NCBI GenBank assembly: GCA_900313765.1
Contig: OMSN01000004.1
Coordinates: forward strand, 1-19,052
Origin: an uncultured Eubacteriales bacterium
Lineage (GTDB): Bacteria; Bacillota; Clostridia; Lachnospirales; Lachnospiraceae
Direction of reading: 5' to 3'
DNA: 19,052 nucleotides
In this document: positions 6,383-12,489 of the stretch, one piece after another
Numbering within the stretch: the stretch's first letter is position 1
Layout: the number at the start of each line of letters is the position of its first letter
Position numbers and translations under genes: made by a program
The notes under the pieces: model-generated
Seen by the model: only the letters and a program-made list of their open reading frames with translations
The model's database searches: none
What the model was told of the DNA's origin: nothing

Positions 6383-6461
6383 AAAAAATGGCTCTCACCA
6401 CCCAATTTGAATATAAGAACTTTACACGTATTTTGCAAGATGAAAATGGGGAAATCAGAGC

Positions 6462-7097
6462 TTATTTTTTACGCTTGAGATACTGCGCGTTTTTCTCCTC
6501 TGTGCCCGTTAGACTGCGGATCAGTCCGGGGTAATGCCGTGACAGCATGATCAGGGCAAGCGCCAGTGCGAGCAGGCACGGCTCCGTTCCGTAGAATACG
6601 CCGGCAAATACAGTGAACAGTGTTGTGATCACTACAGCGCCGAGCGGAAGGAATCCGGTCCTGAAGACCACCAGCATACCGGCGATGTCTGCAGCAAGAC
6701 CCCACAGAGGACTGAACAGGAAGATCGCCATGCATGTCACAGCGACACCCTTGCCGCCCCTGAAGCGGCGCCAGAACGGCCAGTTGTGGCCGATGGCAGC
6801 TCCCAGGCCTGCCCAGAGCACAGCAGTCTGTCCCAGAGGGGCTCCTCCCGTGACGACAGGAGAGCGGCCGAACAGATAACAGCAGAGCACACAGGCGGCG
6901 AGAGTCTTGCACAGATCTCCGATCAGAACGGCTGCACCTGTCCGGAAGCCGAAGATCCGCATGACATTTGCCATACCGGGATTGCCTGTTCCAAACTGAG
7001 AGACAGACTGTCCGGTCTTTATTTTTATAATGACTTCTGCAGTCAGAAAACATCCGAAAAGATATCCGATCAGAAGACACAGACTTCTCTCGGGCAT
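6462..7097 (-). CDS. plsY: Glycerol-3-phosphate acyltransferase PlsY
   Basis: 211-residue membrane protein of the PlsY family, which transfers an acyl group from acyl-phosphate to glycerol-3-phosphate in the first step of phospholipid synthesis. Motif 1, GTGNPGMANVMR (36-47), and motif 2, GHNWPFWRRFRGGKGVA (103-119), are clear, as are about five hydrophobic segments. In motif 1 the usual NPGATN reads NPGMAN, and in motif 2 the usual H-x-FP reads HNWP, so this is a somewhat divergent member; Clostridia often carry more than one plsY, and this could be the secondary copy. Start: an in-frame GTG at 7106 is part of the GAGGTG ribosome binding site, which stands 6 bases before the ATG at 7097, so I choose the ATG. 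The upstream DUF2007-like gene ends 13 bases before. The tail is basic (YLKRKK). Confidence 0.88.
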   Translation of the reverse strand: MPERSLCLLIGYLFGCFLTAEVIIKIKTGQSVSQFGTGNPGMANVMRIFGFRTGAAVLIGDLCKTLAACVLCCYLFGRSPVVTGGAPLGQTAVLWAGLGAAIGHNWPFWRRFRGGKGVAVTCMAIFLFSPLWGLAADIAGMLVVFRTGFLPLGAVVITTLFTVFAGVFYGTEPCLLALALALIMLSRHYPGLIRSLTGTEEKNAQYLKRKK

Positions 7098-7110
7098 ATG
7101 GATCACCTCA

Positions 7111-7449
7111 TCAGAAGAGCCCCCGGATCAGGAGCAGGAGTATGAACAGTGCGGCCGCCGCCAGGAGACTGATTACTGTTTTTGCGACAGACTTGGACGG
7201 CTGGGCGGCCGGTGTATCATCCCCTGTCATCTGCTGCAGGATCTCTCTGGCCTGCGGAAGATCTTCCGGTGTGACCATGATCTCTTCGCCGACCACATCT
7301 CCGCCGATACGGTAGATGTCCTTCACACCGCCGCTGCGGACGGCACTGATCCCGTACTGTCCGAGCACTGCGATCATCTGGTCGGCAGACTGCCGGTCCG
7401 GGGCATAGCATGCCCGGATCAGGTCTTTTCGTTTTAATATATCAGCCAT
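7111..7449 (-). CDS. DUF2007-like protein with C-terminal membrane anchor
   Basis: 112 residues. Residues 10-75 fit the small ferredoxin-like DUF2007 domain (putative signal-transducing protein): a strand at LIRACYAPD, a helix with ADQMIAVLGQYGI, and the ending VVGEEIMVTPEDLPQAREIL. A short polar linker (75-90) leads to one hydrophobic segment at about 91-109 ending RGLF, so the domain should face the cytoplasm with a C-terminal anchor. GGGAGA lies about 8 bases before the ATG. It sits between lepB (36 bases upstream) and plsY (13 bases downstream), suggesting co-expression with membrane biogenesis genes. Molecular function is unknown for the family. Confidence 0.8.
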   Translation of the reverse strand: MADILKRKDLIRACYAPDRQSADQMIAVLGQYGISAVRSGGVKDIYRIGGDVVGEEIMVTPEDLPQAREILQQMTGDDTPAAQPSKSVAKTVISLLAAAALFILLLLIRGLF

Positions 7450-7485
7450 AAAATGTCTCCCGGCATGCGGTCTTGCCGCGGATTG

Positions 7486-8127
7486 TCATTTCTTCTTGTA
7501 GAGCGAGCCCATGCTGGTAAGCGGCCAGTAGCGGAAATATGCCTTGCCCAGGATCTTGTTCCTGGCAACATAGGCAAAGGATTCGGCTTCCTCTTCAGAG
7601 TTCGCGACTCCCTCGCGTATGGCAATCACAGGCCAGTAACGTGCGTCGCTGGAGTTATTCCGGTTGTCGCCCAGCATCAGGTAGTGGTCCTCCGGGACAT
7701 GGAAGACAAACCCGTCATTCGCCGTGACCCAGGTTCCATTGATATAATTCTCTTCGAGGGCTTCCCCGTTGATGGTGACCACGCCTTCCTTGATCTCGAC
7801 CGTTTCTCCGGGAAGACCGATGATGCGTTTGATGAACTTGGTCCGTTTGCCCTTGGCCTCATCAATCGGATAGCGGAATACGACAATGTCCCCGCGCTTC
7901 GGCGCAGAGAACCAATAGGCAAACCGGGTGCCCAGCACACGGTCGCCGGTCATGATGGTGGTCTCCATGGAACCGGACGGGACAGTTGCATTAATGATAA
8001 TGACGCCATCTATGAACAGAGCCAGGACAACGGCAACAATGATTACACCTGCCCAGCTCAGGATCTCACTTTTCAAGTTAGTCTCCTTATTCTGTTCTGA
8101 ACCGGTTTCTTTCTTCTGATCAGGCAT
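7486..8127 (-). CDS. lepB: Signal peptidase I
   Basis: 213-residue type I signal peptidase, which cleaves signal peptides from exported proteins at the outer face of the membrane. After a polar cytoplasmic start (1-22) comes one membrane segment (about 23-46). The catalytic Ser53 is in PSGSMETTI, the general-base Lys100 in KFIKRIIGLPGE, and box E reads GDNRNNSSDARYW (153-165). Single-anchor length matches the Gram-positive SipS type. The reading frame stays open far upstream to 8520, but that extension is low in coding character and crosses the promoter; the ATG at 8127 has AGAGG about 8 bases before it and begins the normal N-terminus. First gene of a minus-strand operon with the DUF2007-like gene and plsY. 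Confidence 0.95.
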   Translation of the reverse strand: MPDQKKETGSEQNKETNLKSEILSWAGVIIVAVVLALFIDGVIIINATVPSGSMETTIMTGDRVLGTRFAYWFSAPKRGDIVVFRYPIDEAKGKRTKFIKRIIGLPGETVEIKEGVVTINGEALEENYINGTWVTANDGFVFHVPEDHYLMLGDNRNNSSDARYWPVIAIREGVANSEEEAESFAYVARNKILGKAYFRYWPLTSMGSLYKKK

Positions 8128-8176
8128 GGAATGTACCTCTCGATCTGTTTGATGAACGGATTTCTGTAACCGTTCA

Positions 8177-8206
8177 ATTATAGCATGCCATGACTTGCCC
8201 CCGCAA
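8177..8206 (-). promoter_or_regulatory. Promoter of the lepB operon
   Basis: On the minus strand TTGCGG (8206-8201), 18-base spacer, TATAAT (8182-8177), with TGC directly before the -10 (extended -10). The start would be near 8170, about 43 bases before the lepB ATG, and it supports the shorter lepB start. Confidence 0.7.
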
Positions 8207-8356
8207 CATTCACAGAATCTTAAAACATAGTGAACAAGAATGTCGGAAACTCTTAGGATTAGCGTTATAACTTGTTTTTTGGACATTATCCTGTTATTAT
8301 GATTACAAATAACTTGCCATAACTCTACGGAAAGGGGATATAAGGGGGACAAGCAG

Positions 8357-9223
8357 ATGAAAAGATATTCGAAGACCGTTCTGGTGTCAGCGATCATTGC
8401 CGCACTTGCAGGTCTTGCTGTGACCGGATGCGGACAGGCACGTCCGGAGAACGGGACAGCGCAGCCGACCAGCGAACCGACTACTGTTTCAACTGCAGTT
8501 ACGGAAGCGGTGGTCATCATTCAGACGGAAGCTCCGGTAATGGAGACGGAAGCGGAAACCGAGCCGCAGACACAGCCTGTGACCGAGGTTCAGACCGAAC
8601 CGCAGACACAGCCGCAGACGACGCCGCCCACCGAGGCAGTACTGACTGCTGACGAGGAGCTTGCCCAGTCCAATGAATACAATGACTGGATCTCCATGTT
8701 TGCGAACGCGGACATCAATGTCAGAGAGACTCCGACCACGGATACAGCGGATAATATCATCTCGAGCTATGACAGAGGTGAGGAGGCTGTGATCATCGGT
8801 GAGACCGTCAACTGGTACAGGATCTACAAAGAGCATGATCCGGTCAGTGACTCTGATGAACTGGTAGGCTACGTCAAGAAGGAATTCATGTCCGCTTCCT
8901 ATGAAGAGGCGATGACAGAGAGACCGCAGGAGGCAGCGCCTGCACAGACAGCTCAGACTCCTGAGACAGCAGCTGTGCAGAATGTGACGCCGGAGACGAC
9001 GGCGCCAGCAGAGACAACGGCAGCGCCGGCAAGCACCGCTTCCGGACCTTCGGTCACGCTGAACACCGACGCGAACATCCGCTCGGATGCATACGAGACC
9101 GCAAGTGTTGTCGGAGTCGTCAGCGCAGGTACCACCGTGACACAGATCGGATCTTCCGATGGCTGGGTACAGATCGACTACAACGGAACGCAGGGATATG
9201 TCAAGGCATCCTTTGTCGGATGA
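8357..9223 (+). CDS. Lipoprotein with two bacterial SH3 domains
   Basis: 288 residues. The N-terminus is a lipoprotein signal: two basic residues, a hydrophobic stretch, and lipobox VTGC with Cys25 as the predicted lipidated residue. Residues 30-95 are a Thr/Glu/Gln/Pro-rich spacer (repeated TEPQTQP-like units) of the kind that crosses the cell wall. A first SH3b domain spans about 117-180 (INVRETP ... VIIGETVNWYRI ... GYVKKEFM), a second Thr/Ala/Pro linker 186-231, and a second SH3b domain 232-287 (ANIRSDAYETASVVGVV ... GWVQIDYNGTQGYVKASFV). SH3b domains in Firmicutes usually bind peptidoglycan or wall peptides; no catalytic domain is present. AAGGGGG lies 8 bases before the ATG. It is monocistronic, with a terminator behind, and is followed by a related lipoprotein gene. 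I found no clear promoter in 8207-8340. Confidence 0.87.
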   Translation: MKRYSKTVLVSAIIAALAGLAVTGCGQARPENGTAQPTSEPTTVSTAVTEAVVIIQTEAPVMETEAETEPQTQPVTEVQTEPQTQPQTTPPTEAVLTADEELAQSNEYNDWISMFANADINVRETPTTDTADNIISSYDRGEEAVIIGETVNWYRIYKEHDPVSDSDELVGYVKKEFMSASYEEAMTERPQEAAPAQTAQTPETAAVQNVTPETTAPAETTAAPASTASGPSVTLNTDANIRSDAYETASVVGVVSAGTTVTQIGSSDGWVQIDYNGTQGYVKASFVG

Positions 9224-9264
9224 CCCAGTCTGCAGGACTGGTGAAAACCTGCTGATGAATAGCG

Positions 9265-9319
9265 AATGAGAATAGTGGGCCGGAGCATTGAGTCTGCACC
9301 GGTCCAGTATTCATTTTTT
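9265..9319 (+). terminator. Terminator after the first SH3 lipoprotein
   Basis: GAATAGTGGGCCGG (9270-9283) pairs with CCGGTCCAGTATTC (9299-9312) with two internal mismatches; AATGA/TCATT can extend the base. TTTTTTT follows. A smaller CCAGTC/GACTGG hairpin without T tract lies just after the stop codon. Confidence 0.65.
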
Positions 9320-9359
9320 TACTATTTTATTAAGACACTTTGAACTCTTTCCGGGAAAC

Positions 9360-9388
9360 TTGCACAGGCAAAATATGCGTGTTAGTAT
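9360..9388 (+). promoter_or_regulatory. Promoter of the second SH3 lipoprotein
   Basis: TTGCAC (9360-9365), 17-base spacer, TAGTAT (9383-9388) preceded by TGT, giving an extended -10. It implies a leader of about 55 bases before the ATG and a transcription unit separate from the first lipoprotein. Confidence 0.6.
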
Positions 9389-9447
9389 AGGAAAAGGTGT
9401 GAGTATAGATCGGCCGGAACACGGCTGGCAATGGAGGGGTATATTTG

Positions 9448-10932
9448 ATGATGAATAAAAAGACCATCCTCTGGATATCGCTTGCCGCAGCTGTCTGCGC
9501 AGGCGCCTCAGGCTGCGGAAGGTCCCGGGACGGGGCGGAGGTAGTCGTCAGGGAGAGTGAGACAGAACGTCAGACACAGGCTCAGACGGTGGCTGTAGAA
9601 GTTGAGAGCGAGACGGAGACAGAGGTACCGAAGCTGATTACTTCGGTTGAGTATACTTCCAAGGACGGAACCGTGAAGATCACACTTCCGGATAATACAT
9701 GGAAGGTCACGCAGGATGCGGATGAGATGCGCGTTTTCTCCTCCGGCAGCGATGCGATGATCAATATCGTACATGCGAGTACGGATTCTGCCATGAAGAC
9801 GCTGTCCGTCCAGACTACGGAAGAAGATCTGAAGGCAGCTCTCACGAAGCAGTATTCCGACACCAATGCATACGATATTCAGAGCTTTGAGAGCAAGACC
9901 ATCGGGAACGTGAATACATACCGCTATGTCGTCAAGTACAATGCGGCAGCCCGTATGTGGGCATATTCCGTGACCTACGGCATCGTGGCTCCGGATCAGG
10001 CCTATGTGATCACGGGAACCGTCACGGATGACAACAGTACGCTGCTCAAGGCAGTTGAGGATTCTGTGGACAGCTTCACTGTGCTGAAGGATGAAGAACT
10101 GCGGAATGTTACGGGGGCAGCCCTGGCGGGAACGACCACAACGAAGACTCCGGACAACGCCACGACCTCCACACAGGAGAACACATCTCTGAAACCGTAC
10201 AGTGCAGCGACCACGCTGTATTCCAATGATACGGTCAACGTGCGTTCCGGTCCTGGAACCGACGCGGAGATCGTCGGAGGCTTAGGACCCGGGGATGCGG
10301 TCATGGTCATCGGTGAGACCAACAACTGGTATCAGGTGAGCGTGAACGGACAGACTGGTTACGTCCGCAAGGATTTCCTGACATCCGATGCAAACGCGGC
10401 AACGCAGACCACGGCGCAGGCGACTGCAAGCGATGAGGCGGTCGGAGAGAGCACAACAGCATACAATTACGGATCTTCCGTGACCATGTACGCGACGGAT
10501 GGCGTGAATATCCGCACACAGCCCAGCACGGGCTCCGATGTGACCGGCACGCTGGACAGCGGAAACTCCGTCACGGTCGTAGGCGAGACAGATAACTGGT
10601 ATATTGTTTCGACCGGATCCGGAACCGGATATATCTCGAAGAGCTATCTGAGTTCCAGCGCACCGGCAGCCGGCACAGGAGGAGGCAGCGGCAGCAGCGG
10701 CGGCTCTTCAGGCTCGTCCGGCGTCTCCGGTTCGGGTTCCCTGGGCGGCGTCGTGACAGGATCAACGGCGGATACCATTACCATCACGGGGGACGACGGG
10801 AACTCCTATACGATCTATACCGGTGAAGCCGACATCACGACGACTTCCGGACTGTATTCGGGACTGTATGTCAATATTGCATATTCACAGAACGCAGACG
10901 GTTCGCTGAGCGCTTCGTATGTCAGCGGCTGA
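9448..10932 (+). CDS. Lipoprotein with two SH3 domains and a DUF5666-like C-terminus
   Basis: 494 residues. Signal peptide with lipobox ASGC, Cys23 lipidated, then an acidic Thr/Glu spacer (about 30-62). Residues 64-213 form an unrecognised globular alpha/beta domain (KITLPDNTWKVT ... FTVLKD), loosely like PsbP-type folds. SH3b domains follow at about 255-312 (VNVRSGPGTDAEIV ... NNWYQVSVNGQTGYVRKDFL) and 343-402 (VNIRTQPSTGSDVT ... DNWYIVSTGSGTGYISKSYL), then a Gly/Ser linker (408-432) and a small beta domain (434-494) resembling DUF5666. Three consecutive start codons exist: TTG 9445, ATG 9448, ATG 9451. GGAGGGG at 9433-9439 is best spaced (8 bases) for 9448. Envelope-anchored; presumably wall binding. 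No enzyme motif seen. It is a longer relative of the preceding lipoprotein. Confidence 0.87.
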   Translation: MMNKKTILWISLAAAVCAGASGCGRSRDGAEVVVRESETERQTQAQTVAVEVESETETEVPKLITSVEYTSKDGTVKITLPDNTWKVTQDADEMRVFSSGSDAMINIVHASTDSAMKTLSVQTTEEDLKAALTKQYSDTNAYDIQSFESKTIGNVNTYRYVVKYNAAARMWAYSVTYGIVAPDQAYVITGTVTDDNSTLLKAVEDSVDSFTVLKDEELRNVTGAALAGTTTTKTPDNATTSTQENTSLKPYSAATTLYSNDTVNVRSGPGTDAEIVGGLGPGDAVMVIGETNNWYQVSVNGQTGYVRKDFLTSDANAATQTTAQATASDEAVGESTTAYNYGSSVTMYATDGVNIRTQPSTGSDVTGTLDSGNSVTVVGETDNWYIVSTGSGTGYISKSYLSSSAPAAGTGGGSGSSGGSSGSSGVSGSGSLGGVVTGSTADTITITGDDGNSYTIYTGEADITTTSGLYSGLYVNIAYSQNADGSLSASYVSG

Positions 10933-10962
10933 CGCGGATTCATTCAATGTAAGGTATAACGG

Positions 10963-10989
10963 AAAGCTGCATGTCATATGCAGCTTTTT
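10963..10989 (+). terminator. Terminator after the second SH3 lipoprotein
   Basis: AAAGCTGCAT / ATGCAGCTTT, a perfect 10-bp stem (10963-10972 / 10978-10987) with a 5-base loop and a TTTTT run overlapping the right arm. It lies upstream of yerC and argues against an in-frame yerC start at 10978, which would be inside the hairpin. Confidence 0.85.
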
Positions 10990-10990
10990 C

Positions 10991-11019
10991 CGGACAGTCA
11001 CACTTTCACGAAGTATAAC
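10991..11019 (+). promoter_or_regulatory. Candidate promoter of yerC
   Basis: CGGACA (10991-10996), 17-base spacer, TATAAC (11014-11019). The -35 matches four of six consensus bases. It lies just after the terminator and 30 bases before the yerC ATG. Confidence 0.35.
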
Positions 11020-11049
11020 TTTAAATTCACAAAGGACGAGGCGAACAAC

Positions 11050-11346
11050 ATGAGTAAATCTCTAAGAACCCCTGCAGCAGATGATTTGTGTGATGCTATA
11101 CTTTCCCTTCAGAACCGGGACGAATGCTATCGCTTTTTTGAGGATGTCTGTACAGTCAATGAACTGACAAGCCTGTCACAGCGGTTCGCGGTTGCAAGGA
11201 TGCTGACTCAGAAGAAGACCTATCTGGAGATTGCGCAGGAGACCGGAGCGTCAACTGCCACGATCAGCAGAGTGAACCGCGCGCTGACCTACGGGAGCGA
11301 TGGCTATTCCATGGTGCTGGAACGCATCGGGAAGAAAACGGAATGA
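11050..11346 (+). CDS. yerC: YerC/YecD-type TrpR-like DNA-binding protein
   Basis: 98 residues, the normal length of the YerC/YecD family, which shares the TrpR helix-turn-helix fold. The N-terminal helices (ADDLCDAILSLQNRDECYRFFEDV) carry the dimer core, and TYLEIAQETGASTATISRVNRAL (from residue 57) is the helix-turn-helix. The frame is open upstream to 10978, but that part is inside the previous terminator; the ATG at 11050 is preceded by a purine-rich GGACGAGG and gives the family N-terminus. In Bacillus subtilis yerC lies just upstream of pcrB-pcrA-ligA, and here pcrA follows after two small genes, so the neighbourhood is partly conserved. The regulated genes and ligand are unknown; a tryptophan role should not be assumed. 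Confidence 0.92.
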   Translation: MSKSLRTPAADDLCDAILSLQNRDECYRFFEDVCTVNELTSLSQRFAVARMLTQKKTYLEIAQETGASTATISRVNRALTYGSDGYSMVLERIGKKTE

Positions 11347-11395
11347 ACCGGACTGTGCGGCAGCAGATTTACAGAACATGGAAATATGGTAAAAT

Positions 11396-11432
11396 AAACA
11401 CCTGAGTGAACGCTGGTTTCATTCAGGTGTTT
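11396..11432. terminator. Bidirectional terminator between yerC and the DUF1836 gene
   Basis: A 15-bp stem with one G-T pair: AAACACCTGAGTGAA (11396-11410) with TTCATTCAGGTGTTT (11418-11432), loop of 7. The minus-strand reading is followed by a T-rich stretch (TATTTTACC); the plus-strand reading has only the TTT of the arm. It lies between convergent genes. Confidence 0.7.
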
Positions 11433-11475
11433 CATGTCAGATGGTTTATTCGGATGTCTCAGACAGGATTCATGA

Positions 11476-12174
11476 TCATTCTGTCTCAGAGGGCGGATTC
11501 TTGGCTTTCTTTCTGGAAGCCTTTCCCTGTTCGGGAGAACCGTTTGTAAAGTAGCGGTCGATCAGCTTCTCGATGAGCATCTTGCGGACAAAGATATCGT
11601 AGGCAAGCATGTTGATCATGGAGAGTACGCGCAGGAACTCACGCTCATCCCCTGAGGAATCAGAGAAATAATCTGCCGCGTTGTCTACCATGTCATTCAC
11701 TTCTTCGCGGAAGTCTACATGACGGTCGCGGTCCATGCGGATCACTTCATCATACAGATCGGACACAGAGCGGCCTTCTTTGGAATGGAAGTATTTCCGG
11801 CCGATCGGCTCCAGGATGGACTGAATGTCCTGCAGAGTCAGGATGCCCTTGTAATAGTAGATGAAGATCAGGAGTATGATGTGCTCCCGTGTATACTTCT
11901 TGCGCTCAGGGGGAGGAAGAAGATTGTTCTTCGCATAATTGTTGATCATGGTTTTGGTGAGGATCTTATCCTCCTCAAAACGGCGTGACTGCTTCAGGTG
12001 CTCGTCCATGAAGGTCGTCACCTGGTCCATGTAGAGATCGATATTCGGAATGTCGGAAGGATCGATCAGATCTACTTTATCGACTGCATCCAGCAGATAG
12101 AGCAGCAGCTCCTGACCGTCATGTCTGCTGTTGCCGGATTCATTTATTTCTTTAGGATTTTTTTTAGATGCCAT
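11476..12174 (-). CDS. DUF1836 family protein, putative DNA-binding regulator
   Basis: 232 residues. The DUF1836 core lies at about 70-175: [19 protein letters not shown], then [20 protein letters not shown] (94-112) and [13 protein letters not shown]. The pattern of a helix-turn-helix followed by a 'K.YT..HI..L..IY.LK..LSL.DI' segment recalls MerR-type winged helices, so DNA binding is likely, though no member has a role I can name. The C-terminus is Lys-rich and polar ([10 protein letters not shown]) and probably disordered. GAGGTGA precedes the ATG by about 8 bases. It is divergent from the 76-residue gene and pcrA, and convergent with yerC. A strong promoter of its own lies upstream. Confidence 0.85.
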   Translation of the reverse strand: MASKKNPKEINESGNSRHDGQELLLYLLDAVDKVDLIDPSDIPNIDLYMDQVTTFMDEHLKQSRRFEEDKILTKTMINNYAKNNLLPPPERKKYTREHIILLIFIYYYKGILTLQDIQSILEPIGRKYFHSKEGRSVSDLYDEVIRMDRDRHVDFREEVNDMVDNAADYFSDSSGDEREFLRVLSMINMLAYDIFVRKMLIEKLIDRYFTNGSPEQGKASRKKAKNPPSETE

Positions 12175-12196
12175 AATATATCACCTCACTACTGCT

Positions 12197-12225
12197 ATTA
12201 TATGGTTTTGAAAACGATATGGCAA
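12197..12225 (-). promoter_or_regulatory. Promoter of the DUF1836 gene
   Basis: On the minus strand TTGCCA (12225-12220), 17-base spacer, TATAAT (12202-12197): a near-consensus sigma-A promoter about 22 bases before the start codon. The divergent pcrA-side unit must start within or across the same 69-base gap, but I see no good plus-strand pair there. Confidence 0.75.
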
Positions 12226-12243
12226 GAAAAAGGAGTGGCTGTT

Positions 12244-12474
12244 ATGAGAAAAATGGAATTCAAGATGGAGAGGGAAGGTCTTGTCAAAGAAGGAGACAAG
12301 GTCCATGTGACAGAAGGAAGACTTCCTGAGACCTGGTATTATACGATCGAACCCGCAGTGGCGATGAGTGCCAACTTCACGCTCCGGGAGAGGCTGAAGG
12401 TCTTCGACGGCACAGTGACCGGAGTGCGGACAGATGAGAGCGGATATACGGTAACCGTTGAGTTTCCGGAATAA
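12244..12474 (+). CDS. Small hypothetical protein upstream of pcrA, 76 residues
   Basis: 76 residues, soluble, mostly strand-like after a charged start ([12 protein letters not shown]). The middle holds [21 protein letters not shown] and the end [10 protein letters not shown], suggesting a small beta barrel. I do not recognise the family. AAAGGAG at 12228-12234 precedes the ATG by 9 bases. The same frame is open upstream to 11998, but that part is antisense to the DUF1836 gene and is not credible. Its stop lies 15 bases before the pcrA start, and the pcrA ribosome binding site is in the gap, so the two are surely co-transcribed. A role linked to PcrA is possible but only by position. Confidence 0.75.
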   Translation: MRKMEFKMEREGLVKEGDKVHVTEGRLPETWYYTIEPAVAMSANFTLRERLKVFDGTVTGVRTDESGYTVTVEFPE

Positions 12475-12489
12475 AACGGGAGGTACAGA

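Noticed and set aside
8266..8316. ATAACTTG occurring twice (8266-8273 and 8309-8316) before the first SH3 lipoprotein, considered as operator sites
   Set aside because: Only an 8-base match in AT-rich DNA with no palindromy, so chance is a sufficient explanation.
8128..8520. N-terminal extension of lepB by about 130 codons
   Set aside because: It crosses a good promoter and the start of the divergent lipoprotein gene, while the ATG at 8127 has a ribosome binding site and gives the normal signal peptidase N-terminus.
10978..11049. Upstream start for yerC
   Set aside because: The first codons form the right arm of the preceding terminator, and family members begin at the later ATG.
11457..11490. 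AGACAG/CTGTCT hairpin over the end of the DUF1836 gene, considered as a terminator
   Set aside because: The stem is short, the loop long, it overlaps the stop codon and has no T tract; the hairpin at 11396-11432 is the better candidate.
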